Counted from the first letter of the stretch, positions 1 to 10,884 are shown. The stretch is 64,000 nucleotides of DNA from an uncultured Pelagibacteraceae bacterium (GCA_902524115.1 CABZCA010000004.1:1-64000); one strand, 5' to 3'. Numbers and translations: made by a program. The notes: generated by a model from the sequence alone, not told the origin.

Positions 1-2
1 TA

Positions 3-92
3 TCAAAAAAGCTATCATCTTCTGAAAATTATACTGATAAAGTTATTAGTGTATTAGAAGAAAGATCAATCTGGCAAAGGTATGGTCTCTAA
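3..92 (+). CDS. C-terminal fragment of an unidentified protein truncated by the window edge (...[29 protein letters not shown])
   Basis: Open frame from the window edge to TAA at 90-92, overlapping the glyQ start; too short to assign. Confidence 0.5.
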   Translation, partial: SKKLSSSENYTDKVISVLEERSIWQRYGL

Positions 93-954
93 AATAAAAA
101 AAAAAACTTTATCTTTTCAAGATACAATCTTTAACTTACAAAAGTACTGGTCTAAAAAAGGTTGTGTAATATTACAACCGTACGATCTAGAGGTCGGTGC
201 TGGGACATTCCATCCAGCAACCACTTTAAGATCACTTGGCCCAAAACCATGGAAAACTGCATATGTTCAACCATCACGCCGCCCGACTGATGGAAGATAT
301 GGTGACAACCCTAATAGATTGCAACATTACTATCAATACCAAGTTTTAATTAAACCTTCACCAAAAGAAATAAAAAAGATGTATTTAAATAGCTTGTCAT
401 CAATAGGCATTAATCATGAGGAACACGACATAAGGTTTGTTGAAGATGACTGGGAAAGTCCTACATTAGGAGCGGCAGGTCTTGGATGGGAAGTTTGGTG
501 CGATGGAATGGAAGTTACACAATTTACCTATTTCCAGCAAATGGCTGGGGTTGAATGTAAACCTGTATCTGTTGAAATTACATATGGATTAGAGAGATTG
601 TGCATGTTTATTCAAAACAAAAAAAATGTTTTTGACTTAATTTGGAATGATGAAGGAATTACTTACAAAGATGTCTTTCATCAGTCAGAGAAAGAATTTT
701 CAGCATATAATTTTGAATATGCCAATACTGATAATTTATTTAAAATATTTGAAATGCTTGAAGAAGAATCAAAATTATTAGTTGAAAAAAAGATTTCTCT
801 CCCAGCTTACGATCAATGTTTAAAATGTAGTCATGTCTTCAATATTTTAGATGCAAGAGGGGTGATTAGTGTAGCACAAAGGGCTGAATATATTGCAAGA
901 ATAAGGGAACTAACTAAATCAATTGGGAAAGTTTGGATTGAAAGCCAAAGTTAA
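82..954 (+). CDS. glyQ: Glycine--tRNA ligase alpha subunit
   Basis: Protein motifs [26 protein letters not shown] and [26 protein letters not shown] typical of GlyQ; overlaps glyS. Confidence 0.98.
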   Translation: MVSKIKKKTLSFQDTIFNLQKYWSKKGCVILQPYDLEVGAGTFHPATTLRSLGPKPWKTAYVQPSRRPTDGRYGDNPNRLQHYYQYQVLIKPSPKEIKKMYLNSLSSIGINHEEHDIRFVEDDWESPTLGAAGLGWEVWCDGMEVTQFTYFQQMAGVECKPVSVEITYGLERLCMFIQNKKNVFDLIWNDEGITYKDVFHQSEKEFSAYNFEYANTDNLFKIFEMLEEESKLLVEKKISLPAYDQCLKCSHVFNILDARGVISVAQRAEYIARIRELTKSIGKVWIESQS

Positions 955-3017
955 TGTCAGAATTATTTGTAGAGATATTTAGTGAGGAAATTCCTGCAAG
1001 ACTTCAAATAAACGCGAGGAATGAATTAAAAAAAAATATTAAAAATTTTTTTATTGATAATCAAATCAAATTCAATGAAAATTTCAATGTTTATTCAACA
1101 CCAAATAGATTAGTTCTACATGTTGATAAAATCCCTAATGAAATCAAATTAAGCTCACAGGAAATTAAAGGCCCAAATGTTAATGCTCCTGAAAAAGCAT
1201 TAGAGGGATTTATTAGATCAAACAATACAATATTAAAAAAAATCTTTAAAAAAAATACTGAGAAAGGTGAATTCTATTTTTTTAATAAAGAGTCAAGAAA
1301 AATAAAAGTTTCAGATTTACTAGAAAAAAATTTAAGTGAAATCTTAAAAAAGATTGCTTGGAATAAATCAATGAAATGGGCAAATTATGATCTTTATTGG
1401 GGAAGACCTCTTAAATCTATTTTAGCAATATTTAATAAAAAACCTCTAAATTTTGATTTTAATCACATAAACAGCTCCAACAAAACTTTTATAGATAAAT
1501 CACTAGAAGAAGGTATGAAAATTTTTAACGACTTTAATTCGTATTTAAAATTTTTTAAACAAAAAGGTATTTTAATTGATCAAGATTTAAGAAAAAAAAT
1601 AATACAGAATAAAATTAATGAAATAATTAATAAAAAAAATTTAAAAATCGAACAGAATGATAGGCTTATAGATGAAATAGTAAATATAGTTGAAAAACCG
1701 GCAGTAATTGTTTGTGATTTTGACAAAAAATTTTTGAATATACCAAGTGAAATATTGGTCACGACTATGCAGAATCATCAAAAATATTTACCAACTTTTG
1801 ATAAAAAAAATAATCTTACAAATTATTTTTTTGTAGTTTCAGATATAAAAGACACTAAAGGATTTGTTAAATTAGGAAATGAGAGAGTGATCGAAGCAAG
1901 ATTAAGCGATGCTGAGTTTTTTTGGGAAAAAAATAAAACCCAAAATTTAGTTAAACAAGTAGATAAATTAAAAAATATAAATTATTTTAAAGGTTTAGGA
2001 TCTTACTTTGACAAAATTCAGCGTATGAGAAAGTTATCATCATTAATTTCTGATGATTTTTTAATTAGTAAAGAAAAAATTGAAATAGCTTCATCAATTT
2101 GTAAAGTTGATTTAATGTCTGATCTTGTTGGAGAGTTTCCAGAACTCCAAGGCATTGTTGGAGGTCATTTTGCAAGGTTCCAAGGGTTTGATAAAGAAGT
2201 TTGTCTTGCTGTATCTGAACAATATTTGCCTAACGGGATGGAAAGCAAATTACCAAAAAAAATGTACAGTGTTGCTTTATCTTTAAGTGATAAACTAGAC
2301 TCATTAGTTGGTTTTTTTGGAATTAATCTGAAACCTACAAGTTCAAGAGACCCATATGCCATAAGAAGAATGGCTATAAGTCTTGTCAGATTAATTGTTG
2401 AAAATGAGATAAAAATCAAACTAAAAGATTTAATTGTTTACACCTGTTCAGTATATAGAGATCAGGGCTATGAATTTGATATTAAAAAGATACAAAACGA
2501 ATTAAGTGATTTCATAATTGAAAGATTAAAAAATTATTTAAAAGAAAAAAAAATAAGACAAGATATAATTGAAAGCTCTACATTTTTGCTTGGATTAGAT
2601 GATATATTAAAGGCTTATAAAAAATCTTTATGTTTAAATAAAAATATTAAAAAAGAAATCGGGTTTGAAACTATTGTAGCATATAAAAGATCTTCAAATA
2701 TATTAAATACTGAAGAAAAAATATCTACTGAATCCCTTGGTTATGCGGATCCAGGTTTATTTAAAAATGATTATGAGAAAAAATTATATAAAAAAATAAA
2801 TGATATAAGAAAATATTTTTTGAGTATTGGGAAAGACGAAAATTACGAGGAGAGTTTAAAAATCTTATCAAGTGTTAAGAACGAGGTAAACGATTTTTTT
2901 GATAATGTTATTGTTAATGATGAAGATATAATAATTAAAAAAAATAGATTAGAATTATTAAATATGTTGTGTAAAACTTTTGATAACTATTTTAATTTTT
3001 CAAAGATAGAAGCCTAG
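954..3017 (+). CDS. glyS: Glycine--tRNA ligase beta subunit
   Basis: [19 protein letters not shown]-terminus, VTTMQNHQKYLPTF and RDPYAIRRMA motifs; downstream of glyQ. Confidence 0.97.
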   Translation: MSELFVEIFSEEIPARLQINARNELKKNIKNFFIDNQIKFNENFNVYSTPNRLVLHVDKIPNEIKLSSQEIKGPNVNAPEKALEGFIRSNNTILKKIFKKNTEKGEFYFFNKESRKIKVSDLLEKNLSEILKKIAWNKSMKWANYDLYWGRPLKSILAIFNKKPLNFDFNHINSSNKTFIDKSLEEGMKIFNDFNSYLKFFKQKGILIDQDLRKKIIQNKINEIINKKNLKIEQNDRLIDEIVNIVEKPAVIVCDFDKKFLNIPSEILVTTMQNHQKYLPTFDKKNNLTNYFFVVSDIKDTKGFVKLGNERVIEARLSDAEFFWEKNKTQNLVKQVDKLKNINYFKGLGSYFDKIQRMRKLSSLISDDFLISKEKIEIASSICKVDLMSDLVGEFPELQGIVGGHFARFQGFDKEVCLAVSEQYLPNGMESKLPKKMYSVALSLSDKLDSLVGFFGINLKPTSSRDPYAIRRMAISLVRLIVENEIKIKLKDLIVYTCSVYRDQGYEFDIKKIQNELSDFIIERLKNYLKEKKIRQDIIESSTFLLGLDDILKAYKKSLCLNKNIKKEIGFETIVAYKRSSNILNTEEKISTESLGYADPGLFKNDYEKKLYKKINDIRKYFLSIGKDENYEESLKILSSVKNEVNDFFDNVIVNDEDIIIKKNRLELLNMLCKTFDNYFNFSKIEA

Positions 3018-3018
3018 T

Positions 3019-5679
3019 ATGAAAAAATTTATATTTAATTTTAAATCAAATAAAATAAAAAAAATTAAACTACCAAAAAATATTCTTGGTGGCAAAGGTG
3101 CAAATCTTTCTGAGATGGGAAGAATGGGGCTACCTGTACCCCCTGGTTTTACAATATCAACAGAGGTATGTGATTTATTTTATAAGAATAAAAAAAAATT
3201 AAATAAAAAAATACTTAATGAAATTAATAAAGAATTAAAATTTATTGAAAAAGACTCAGGAAAAAAGTTTGGAGATTTAAAAAATCCTCTTCTAGTTTCT
3301 GTAAGATCTGGAGCTAGAGTTTCTATGCCTGGTATGATGGATACAATTTTAAATTTAGGTCTAAATGATAATACTGTAACAGCGCTGGCTAAAAAAACTT
3401 CAAATTTGAGGTTTGCAAATGATAGTTATAGGCGTTTTATCCAAATGTATTCTAATGTTGTATTGGGAATTGAAGCTTATCACTTTGAGGATATAATTGA
3501 GAATTATAAGTTAACAAAAGGCGTATTACTAGACACAGAATTAGATGAGTATGACTGGGAAGCTTTAATAAAAGATTTTAAAAATATTGTAAAAGAAAAA
3601 ACAAAAAAAGATTTTCCTCAAAATGTTAATGAACAGCTAGTGGGAGCTATAAGTGCCGTTTTCTTATCTTGGGAAAGTCACAGAGCAAGAATCTATAGAA
3701 AATTAAATCAAATACCCTCTAATTGGGGTACAGCGGTTAATGTACAATCAATGGTTTTCGGAAATATGGGAAATGACTGTGCAACTGGTGTAGTCTTTAC
3801 AAGAAATCCATCTGATGGATCAAAAAATATTTATGGTGAATATTTAATAAATGCACAGGGTGAAGATGTTGTTGCTGGAACTAGAACACCACAACATATT
3901 ACAAAAAAATCTAGAATTGAATCAAAAGAGACTCTTAAGTCAATGGAGGAGGCAATGCCAAAGACATATAAGCAACTAAAAAATATATTAATAAAATTAG
4001 AAAAACATTACAAAGATATGCAGGATGTTGAGTTTACTGTTGAAAACGAAAAGCTTTGGATGCTTCAAACACGCTCTGGAAAAAGAACAGCCAAGTCTGC
4101 TGTTAAAATAGCTGTAGATATGGTTAAAGAAAAATTGATTACAAAAAAAGATGCAATATTGCGAATAGAACCTAGTTCTTTAGATACATTGCTTCATCCA
4201 ACTTTAGATGAGAAAGAAATCCTAGAAGTAATCGGGTCAGGTCTACCCGCATCACCAGGTGCTGCAAGTGGAAAAGTTGTTTTCACGTCCGAGGAGGCTG
4301 AAAGACTAAATAGTATGATGCAAAGCACAATTTTAGTTCGTGTAGAAACTTCACCAGAAGATATACATGGTATGCATGCCGCAAAAGGAATACTTACTTC
4401 AAGAGGAGGCATGACAAGTCATGCGGCGGTAGTTGCTAGAGGGATGGGAAGACCATGTGTTTCTGGATCTAGTGAAATAGAAATCGATTATGAAAATAAT
4501 TTATTCAAAACAAATAACAGAGTAGTTAAAGAGGGAGAAATAATTACAATTGATGGTTCAACAGGTAGAATAATTATTGGTGAGGTAAAAACAGTTAAAC
4601 CAGAAATATCAGGTGATTTTTCGAAAATAATGAGTTGGTCTGATGATTTTAGAAAATTAAAAATTAGAACTAATTCGGAAACGCCACTGGATAGCAAAAC
4701 CGCTAGAGAATTTGGTGCAGAGGGTATTGGTTTATGTAGAACTGAACATATGTTTTTTGAAGAAGAAAGAATCTTATCAGTAAGAGAAATGATATTATCA
4801 AAAACAATAGAAGATCGATCTAATGCGCTCAAAAAACTATTACCACATCAAAAAAAAGATTTTATTGAAATATTTAAGATAATGAGAGGTTTACCAGTAA
4901 CAGTAAGGTTACTTGACCCTCCACTACATGAATTTTTGCCTAAAAGTAATAATGAAATTAACGATGTTGCAGTTTCACTAAATATTCCCATTAAAGAACT
5001 TGAAGTTAGAATTTCAGAACTTCATGAACAAAACCCAATGTTAGGCCATAGAGGTTGTAGATTGGCAATTTCATTCCCCGAAATTTATGAGATGCAGTGT
5101 ACTGCAATTTTTGAAGCTTTAGTGGAATGTAAAAAACAAAAAATTAAATCAACTATGCCTGAAATCATGATACCTTTGGTTTCAACAGAAGCAGAAATAA
5201 AAATTATGAAAGATTTAGTTATTAGGGTTGCAAAAAAAGTTCAAGATGAGAATAAAATTAAAATTGATTTTTTAGTTGGAACAATGATTGAATTGCCAAG
5301 AGCAGCAATAAAGGCAAATGATATCGCTAAACATGCTGAATTTTTTAGTTTTGGAACAAATGATTTAACTCAAACTACATTTGGAATTAGCAGAGATGAT
5401 AGTGGCAAATTCCTTAATGATTATATCGACAACAAAATTTTTGATATTGATCCTTTTGTATCAATTGATGACGGGGTTGGAGATTTAATAAAAATTGCAA
5501 CTGATAAAGGCAGAAAACAAAACAAAAAAATTAAACTTGGAATTTGTGGCGAGCATGGTGGAGATCCTAAAAGTATAGAATTTTGTGCAAAAACTGGATT
5601 AGATTATGTGTCTTGTTCACCTTACAGAGTTCCAGTTGCAAGATTAGCGGCAGCGCAAGCTCAAATAAGAAAAAATTAA
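3019..5679 (+). CDS. ppdK: Pyruvate, phosphate dikinase
   Basis: LGGKGANLSEM, GGMTSHAAVVARGMGRPCVSG (phospho-His domain), LGHRGCRL and GICGEHGGDP motifs. Confidence 0.97.
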   Translation: MKKFIFNFKSNKIKKIKLPKNILGGKGANLSEMGRMGLPVPPGFTISTEVCDLFYKNKKKLNKKILNEINKELKFIEKDSGKKFGDLKNPLLVSVRSGARVSMPGMMDTILNLGLNDNTVTALAKKTSNLRFANDSYRRFIQMYSNVVLGIEAYHFEDIIENYKLTKGVLLDTELDEYDWEALIKDFKNIVKEKTKKDFPQNVNEQLVGAISAVFLSWESHRARIYRKLNQIPSNWGTAVNVQSMVFGNMGNDCATGVVFTRNPSDGSKNIYGEYLINAQGEDVVAGTRTPQHITKKSRIESKETLKSMEEAMPKTYKQLKNILIKLEKHYKDMQDVEFTVENEKLWMLQTRSGKRTAKSAVKIAVDMVKEKLITKKDAILRIEPSSLDTLLHPTLDEKEILEVIGSGLPASPGAASGKVVFTSEEAERLNSMMQSTILVRVETSPEDIHGMHAAKGILTSRGGMTSHAAVVARGMGRPCVSGSSEIEIDYENNLFKTNNRVVKEGEIITIDGSTGRIIIGEVKTVKPEISGDFSKIMSWSDDFRKLKIRTNSETPLDSKTAREFGAEGIGLCRTEHMFFEEERILSVREMILSKTIEDRSNALKKLLPHQKKDFIEIFKIMRGLPVTVRLLDPPLHEFLPKSNNEINDVAVSLNIPIKELEVRISELHEQNPMLGHRGCRLAISFPEIYEMQCTAIFEALVECKKQKIKSTMPEIMIPLVSTEAEIKIMKDLVIRVAKKVQDENKIKIDFLVGTMIELPRAAIKANDIAKHAEFFSFGTNDLTQTTFGISRDDSGKFLNDYIDNKIFDIDPFVSIDDGVGDLIKIATDKGRKQNKKIKLGICGEHGGDPKSIEFCAKTGLDYVSCSPYRVPVARLAAAQAQIRKN

Positions 5680-6512
5680 ATCTCTAATTTTAAATCCAAA
5701 GCTTGAATACTATGTGTTAACTCACCCACTGATATTCTATCAATGTTTGTCGTAGCTAGATTTTTTACATTTTTTAAAGTTATTCCTCCAGAAGCTTCAG
5801 TTTCATATTTCCCTTTTGCATATTTAATAGCCAACTTTAGAGTTTTCGGACGCATATTATCAAACAGAACTGTATTAAAATTAAGTCCATTAATTCTTTT
5901 AAATTGCTTCAAAGTGTCTACCTCGACAGTAATTTTTCTTTTTTTTTTATTTTTAATTGCTTTTTTCACTATTTCTTCAAATTTCTTTGATGAGGCTAGA
6001 TGATTGTCTTTAATTAAAAATTCATCACTTAAATTAAATCTGTGATTAGTCCCACCTCCTAGTTTTACGGCATATTTTTGAATAACTCTTAGATTAGGAA
6101 TCGTTTTTCTAGTACAACAAATTTTTGTTTTCTTGCCTACCTTTTTTACAAATTTATTTGTTTTCGTTGCAATACCAGAGATATGAGATAGAAAATTTAG
6201 AGCAACTCTCTCTCCAATTAATATATTTTTAATTTTTCCTTCAATTACAGCAATTAAAGACCCTTTGCTAATTTTTGATCCTTCTTTTTTTTTTATATCA
6301 AATTTAATATTTCTGTCTAATAAATTGAATGTTTGTTTAGCAAATTCTAATCCGCCTATAATACCTTTTTCATTACTTATTAGATTAACTTTTGAAATTG
6401 AATTATTATTTAATAGATTAGTTGTAATATCTCCTGAAGGATATAGATCCTCATTAAGAGCTAACTTACACGTTGATCGGATAAAATTTTTACTTAATTG
6501 AATTTTTGGCAC
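5676..6512 (-). CDS. nadC: Nicotinate-nucleotide pyrophosphorylase (quinolinate phosphoribosyltransferase)
   Basis: NFLSHISGIAT, CTRKTIPNLR, KLGGGTNHRFNLSDEFLIKDNH and EASGGI motifs; adjacent to nadA. Confidence 0.96.
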   Translation of the reverse strand: MPKIQLSKNFIRSTCKLALNEDLYPSGDITTNLLNNNSISKVNLISNEKGIIGGLEFAKQTFNLLDRNIKFDIKKKEGSKISKGSLIAVIEGKIKNILIGERVALNFLSHISGIATKTNKFVKKVGKKTKICCTRKTIPNLRVIQKYAVKLGGGTNHRFNLSDEFLIKDNHLASSKKFEEIVKKAIKNKKKRKITVEVDTLKQFKRINGLNFNTVLFDNMRPKTLKLAIKYAKGKYETEASGGITLKNVKNLATTNIDRISVGELTHSIQALDLKLEI

Positions 6513-6517
6513 AGAAT

Positions 6518-7543
6518 TTATCTGCCTATTTCAGCCATTCTCTCTACTGATTTCCTAGCTCTTTCAATTGTTTCGTGGTCCATTATTAATTCGTTGGTTT
6601 CATTTTCTAAACAATCAAGTATTTTTGGCAGTGTAATTCTTTTCATATGAGGACATAAGTTACAAGGTCTAATAAATTCTACATTAGGATTATCAATTTG
6701 GACATTATCACTCATTGAGCATTCTGTAACCATCATAACTTTTTCAGGTTGATTATCTTTTACATATTTAATCATCCCACTTGTTGAGCCAGCAAAATCA
6801 CTTGCTTTTATTACATCTGGAGGACATTCAGGATGAGCAATAATTTTAATTCCAGGATTATTTTTTCTTATTTCATTAATCTCTTCATCATTAAATTGCT
6901 CATGAACCTCACAAGTCCCTTTCCATGATATAATTTCTACATCAGTCTGAGAAGCAACATATTTTGCCAAATAATCGTCTGGTAAGAAAATTACTCTTTT
7001 TACACCTAAAGAGTTTACAATCTTAACAGCATTTGCTGATGTACAACAAACATCAGTTTCAGCCTTAACATCTGCAGAAGTGTTAACGTATGAAACTACA
7101 GGGACACCAGGATATTGTTTTTTTAAGTTTCTCACGTCTTCCCCAGTTATAGATGAGGATAAAGAGCAACCAGCTTTCATATCTGGTAGTAAAACTTTTT
7201 TATTTGGGCTCATCAGTTTGGCAGTCTCCGCCATAAAATGTACACCACACATAACAATTATATCAGCCTCTGTTTTTGCAGCTTCAATTGCTAAGGCTAA
7301 CGAGTCTGCTGAAAAATCAGATATACCATGATATATTTCAGGAGTTTGGTAATTATGAGCAAGAATTACTGCGTTTTTCTCTTTTTTAAGTTTATTTATT
7401 TTATAAATGTAAGGTGCATGAGTGGCCCACTCTATTTCAGGAATGGATTTAGAAACCTTTTGATAAATTGGATCTGTTGCAATTTTAACTTGGGTTGTGA
7501 ATTCCATAATAAAAAACTTATCAACTTGAAATAGAATTGTCAT
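6518..7543 (-). CDS. nadA: Quinolinate synthase (Met at 7507 is an alternative start)
   Basis: AVILAHNYQTPEI, DFSADSLALA, CPPDVI, CNLCPHMKRITLPKI; NadA family Cys residues. Confidence 0.96.
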   Translation of the reverse strand: MTILFQVDKFFIMEFTTQVKIATDPIYQKVSKSIPEIEWATHAPYIYKINKLKKEKNAVILAHNYQTPEIYHGISDFSADSLALAIEAAKTEADIIVMCGVHFMAETAKLMSPNKKVLLPDMKAGCSLSSSITGEDVRNLKKQYPGVPVVSYVNTSADVKAETDVCCTSANAVKIVNSLGVKRVIFLPDDYLAKYVASQTDVEIISWKGTCEVHEQFNDEEINEIRKNNPGIKIIAHPECPPDVIKASDFAGSTSGMIKYVKDNQPEKVMMVTECSMSDNVQIDNPNVEFIRPCNLCPHMKRITLPKILDCLENETNELIMDHETIERARKSVERMAEIGR

Positions 7544-7566
7544 TCATTTAATCTGACGCATGATTT

Positions 7567-7652
7567 GCGGCCATGCTGAAATTGGTAGACAGGCACGGTT
7601 GAGGGCCGTGTGAGCTAAGCTCATGAGAGTTCGATTCTCTCTGGCCGCACCA
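7567..7652 (+). tRNA. tRNA-Leu (anticodon GAG) with encoded CCA
   Basis: GCGGCCA...TGGCCGC acceptor stem, anticodon stem CACGG/CCGTG with loop TTGAGGG, long variable arm, GTTCGATTC T-loop, CCA encoded. Confidence 0.95.
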
Positions 7653-7671
7653 TTAGTTAATATTATACAGG

Positions 7672-7935
7672 AAAGAGGGGCGTTCTGTTGCCAGGTGCCC
7701 CAAACCCCGTAACTTAATTAGTAAACTAATTAAGCTGCAAGTGCGTAACTTTCGTTAGCATTTATAAATTAGCCCATCACGGCGGAACAATACCGAACGA
7801 AAGAACAACTTTTAGACACCCGTCGATCCTAATTCACCCCCTTAAGTTGTAAATGGTGGAGGTGGTGGGTACTGCCCCCACGTCCGTAATGGTTATTACG
7901 AAATTCGTTTATCGTCATAGTTGGAAAACCAACAC
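7672..7935 (-). ncRNA. ssrA: tmRNA, circularly permuted (two-piece, alphaproteobacterial type); predicted tag ANESYALAA
   Basis: Minus strand carries a T-arm plus acceptor 3' end (CGGACGTGGGGGCAGTACCCACCACCTCCACCA), a 12-nt spacer, then the tmRNA 5' end (GGGGGTGAATTAGGATCGACGGG). GGGGGTG (7841-7835) pairs with CACCTCC (7864-7858). Tag ORF GCT AAC GAA AGT TAC GCA CTT GCA GCT TAA. Outer boundaries approximate. Confidence 0.9.
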
Positions 7936-7939
7936 TATT

Positions 7940-7967
7940 AATATAAAACCAATTACAAGAGATTCAA
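7940..7967 (-). promoter_or_regulatory. Candidate sigma70-type promoter for tmRNA
   Basis: Minus strand TTGAAT (7967-7962), 16 nt, TATATT (7945-7940) just upstream of the permuted tmRNA; AT-rich background lowers certainty. Confidence 0.45.
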
Positions 7968-7977
7968 TAATTTATTC

Positions 7978-8925
7978 ATGAAACTTACCAAAGAACAATT
8001 AAACGACATAAAAGATCAACAATCTCAAGATAATACAACTAAAAGAGTTACTGCTCCTGAATTAGAAAAAGTATTATATGAAGCTATGCCAGCTTTAGAT
8101 CACGGCTTTATAAGAGTTATTGACTATATGGGAGATGACAGCTCAATTGTCCAATCTGCAAGAGTTTCCTATGGCAAAGGAACTAAAAAGGTTTCAACAG
8201 ATAGCGGTCTAATAAAATATCTAATGCGTCATTGGCATAGCACTCCATTTGAAATGTGTGAAATTAAATATCATGTAAAATTACCAATATTTATAGCTAG
8301 ACAGTGGATTAGACATCGTACGGCAAACGTTAATGAATACTCAGCAAGATATTCTATTTTAGATAAAGAATTTTATTTACCTGATGCACAAAATTTAGCA
8401 GCACAATCAATTGCTAACAGACAAGGGCGAGGTGATGTAATTGAAGGAGAGCAAGCAAAAGAAGTTTTAGAACTTTTAAAAAATGATGCTGAAAGAACAT
8501 ATGATAACTATGAAACTATGCTCAATCAAAAATTTGATGGATCTACAATTGATGAAAATAAAAAAGGACTAGCTAGAGAGTTAGCTAGAATGAATTTAAC
8601 TTTAAATACATATACACAATGGTATTGGAAAACGGACTTATTAAATCTAATGAATTTTTTAAGATTACGTGCTGATCATCATGCTCAATATGAAATTAGA
8701 GTTTATGCAGATATAATGTTAGATACGTTAAAGAGATGGGTTCCAATTACATATGATGCATTCATGGATTATAGGGTGGGTGGTACGGAGGTTTCTGCTA
8801 AAGGAAAAGTTATTATCCAAAAATTATTGAAAGGTGAGGATATAGATTTAGAACAATCTGGGCTTTCAAAAAGAGAGTGGAATGAACTAATGGAAGCTTT
8901 CGAAATTACAGATAGGATTGTTTAA
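7978..8925 (+). CDS. thyX: Flavin-dependent thymidylate synthase
   Basis: ThyX signature-like [15 protein letters not shown]. Confidence 0.96.
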   Translation: MKLTKEQLNDIKDQQSQDNTTKRVTAPELEKVLYEAMPALDHGFIRVIDYMGDDSSIVQSARVSYGKGTKKVSTDSGLIKYLMRHWHSTPFEMCEIKYHVKLPIFIARQWIRHRTANVNEYSARYSILDKEFYLPDAQNLAAQSIANRQGRGDVIEGEQAKEVLELLKNDAERTYDNYETMLNQKFDGSTIDENKKGLARELARMNLTLNTYTQWYWKTDLLNLMNFLRLRADHHAQYEIRVYADIMLDTLKRWVPITYDAFMDYRVGGTEVSAKGKVIIQKLLKGEDIDLEQSGLSKREWNELMEAFEITDRIV

Positions 8926-9730
8926 TCTCTTCTGCAAATTTTAAATAAATTTTTGTAATTTCATGTTCTGGATCTTTCTCAACAATAGGAATTCCCATAT
9001 CCCCATATTTTCCTATATCAGAGTTTATTGGTATTCGTCCTAAAAATTTTTTCTCAAATTCTTGTGCGGTTCTCTCAACACCGTTTTCTCCGAAAATTGC
9101 ATATTTTTTTCCGTCATCGCCAATAAAGTGACTCATATTGTCAATTAATCCAATAATATTTACTTTTAATTTTTCAAACATTCTAATTCCTCTTTTTACA
9201 TCTTGGAGCGCTATCTCCTGAGGAGTTGACACTATTATTGCACCATCTACACTAATCTCTTGAGCAAAAGTTAGTTGTGTATCACCTGTACCCGGAGGCA
9301 TATCAACAATAATAAAGTCTAAATCTTTCCAACCTACTTTTTGTGTAAAGGTTTTAATAGCACTTGTTACCATTGGTCCCCTCCAGATCATCGGTGTTTG
9401 CTCGTCTGTTAGAAAACCAATAGACATACATTGAATGTCATACTTTATAATTGGCTTTAAAGTTTGCCCATCACTATCTGGCTTTTCATTTATAGAGAAT
9501 AGTTTTGGTAAAGAAGGTCCGTAAATATCAGCATCTAAAATTCCTACTTTACATCCAACAGTTTTAAGAGCTAAAGCTAAATTTGTTGCAAAAGTAGATT
9601 TTCCAACACCACCCTTTGCGCTTGAGATGGCTATTGTAAATTTAGTTCCTGGAATTGGGTTTCTTTTGAAGGTTTTTGGCTCAGTTTTTGCCTTCATTGT
9701 GTCACTAAGACCTACTTTTTTATCATTCAT
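8906..9730 (-). CDS. Mrp/ApbC-family Fe-S cluster carrier ATPase
   Basis: [20 protein letters not shown] deviant Walker [27 protein letters not shown]. Confidence 0.94.
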   Translation of the reverse strand: MNDKKVGLSDTMKAKTEPKTFKRNPIPGTKFTIAISSAKGGVGKSTFATNLALALKTVGCKVGILDADIYGPSLPKLFSINEKPDSDGQTLKPIIKYDIQCMSIGFLTDEQTPMIWRGPMVTSAIKTFTQKVGWKDLDFIIVDMPPGTGDTQLTFAQEISVDGAIIVSTPQEIALQDVKRGIRMFEKLKVNIIGLIDNMSHFIGDDGKKYAIFGENGVERTAQEFEKKFLGRIPINSDIGKYGDMGIPIVEKDPEHEITKIYLKFAEEIKQSYL

Positions 9731-9783
9731 AAAAATACACTTACCTTGTTTTTGAATATAAAGACACTATATAGAATGTCATA

Positions 9784-10884
9784 ATGACGATTTATAAAAA
9801 TCAAAGCCCATGGGGTAGCCCTCCAGGTAGTGGTGGAGGAAGCGGAAATGGTGGAGGTTTCAGAAGAGGCCCTACACCTCCTAATTTAGATGAGGCAATA
9901 AAAAAATTGCAGGACACTATAAACAAATTTACTGGAAGTGGTACAGGTGGAAAAAAACCTATTATATTAGGTTTGATCATATTAATTGTAATTTGGGCAT
10001 TGAGTGGTTTGTATAGAGTTTTACCTGATGAACAGGGCGTGGTCTTGAGATTTGGAAAGTTTGTAAATACCACTCAACCAGGATTAAATTATCATTTTCC
10101 ATTCCCAATTGAGAGTGTGTTAACTCCAAAAGTTACAAAAGTAAACAGAATGGACATCGGTTTTAGATCAGAGAGAGATAGTGGATTTGGCCAAGGTGGT
10201 GGTGTAGCTGATGTTCCAGAAGAAAGCTTGATGCTAACAGGTGATGAAAATATTGTTAACATAGACTTTTCAGTATTTTGGGTAATAAAAGATGCTGGTA
10301 ATTTTCTTTTTAAAATTCAAGATCCAGAAGGTACAGTAAAAGCAGCAGCAGAGACCGCTATGAGAGAAGTTATAGCAAGATCAGATATTCAACCAATTCT
10401 TACAGAAGGAAGAGCGGTTATTGAAAGAGATACTCAAGATATTATTCAAGGGATACTTGATGAATATGAAAGTGGAGTACTAATTACTCAAGTTCAAACT
10501 CAAAAAGCTGACCCACCAGACCAGGTTATTGATGCTTTTAGAGATGTACAAGCTGCAAGAGCTGATATGGAGAGATCAAAAAATGAGGCAGAAGCTTATG
10601 CTAATGATGTAATACCAAGAGCACGAGGAGAAGCCGCAAAAATTTTACAAGCAGCAGAAGCTTATAAAAAAGAAGTTGTTGCAAAAGCTGAGGGTGAAGC
10701 AAGTAGATTTTTATCAATTTATACAGAATACGCTAAAGCTAAGGAAGTTACTCAGGAAAGAATGTATTTAGAGACAATGGAGCAAGTGCTTGCAGATATT
10801 AATAAAATTATAATAGATAAAGATTCAGGATCTGGTGTAGTTCCTTATCTACCGTTACAAGAATTAAAATCAGGGACAAATTAA
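9784..10884 (+). CDS. hflK: FtsH modulator HflK (SPFH/band 7)
   Basis: Gly/Pro-rich N-terminus, single TM, LPDEQGVVLRFGKF; followed by hflC. Confidence 0.95.
   Translation: MTIYKNQSPWGSPPGSGGGSGNGGGFRRGPTPPNLDEAIKKLQDTINKFTGSGTGGKKPIILGLIILIVIWALSGLYRVLPDEQGVVLRFGKFVNTTQPGLNYHFPFPIESVLTPKVTKVNRMDIGFRSERDSGFGQGGGVADVPEESLMLTGDENIVNIDFSVFWVIKDAGNFLFKIQDPEGTVKAAAETAMREVIARSDIQPILTEGRAVIERDTQDIIQGILDEYESGVLITQVQTQKADPPDQVIDAFRDVQAARADMERSKNEAEAYANDVIPRARGEAAKILQAAEAYKKEVVAKAEGEASRFLSIYTEYAKAKEVTQERMYLETMEQVLADINKIIIDKDSGSGVVPYLPLQELKSGTN

Noticed and set aside
4488-4832. 114-aa antisense ORF within ppdK
   Set aside because: Embedded antisense to a confident gene with no recognisable motif
7677-7701. 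GGGGC...GCCCC hairpin as a terminator between tRNA-Leu and tmRNA
   Set aside because: 15-nt loop and no clean U-tract on either strand; more likely part of the tmRNA 3' structure
9801-10073. Antisense ORF opposite hflK (proline-rich 90 aa)
   Set aside because: Complement of the Gly/Pro-rich HflK N-terminus; no plausible domain
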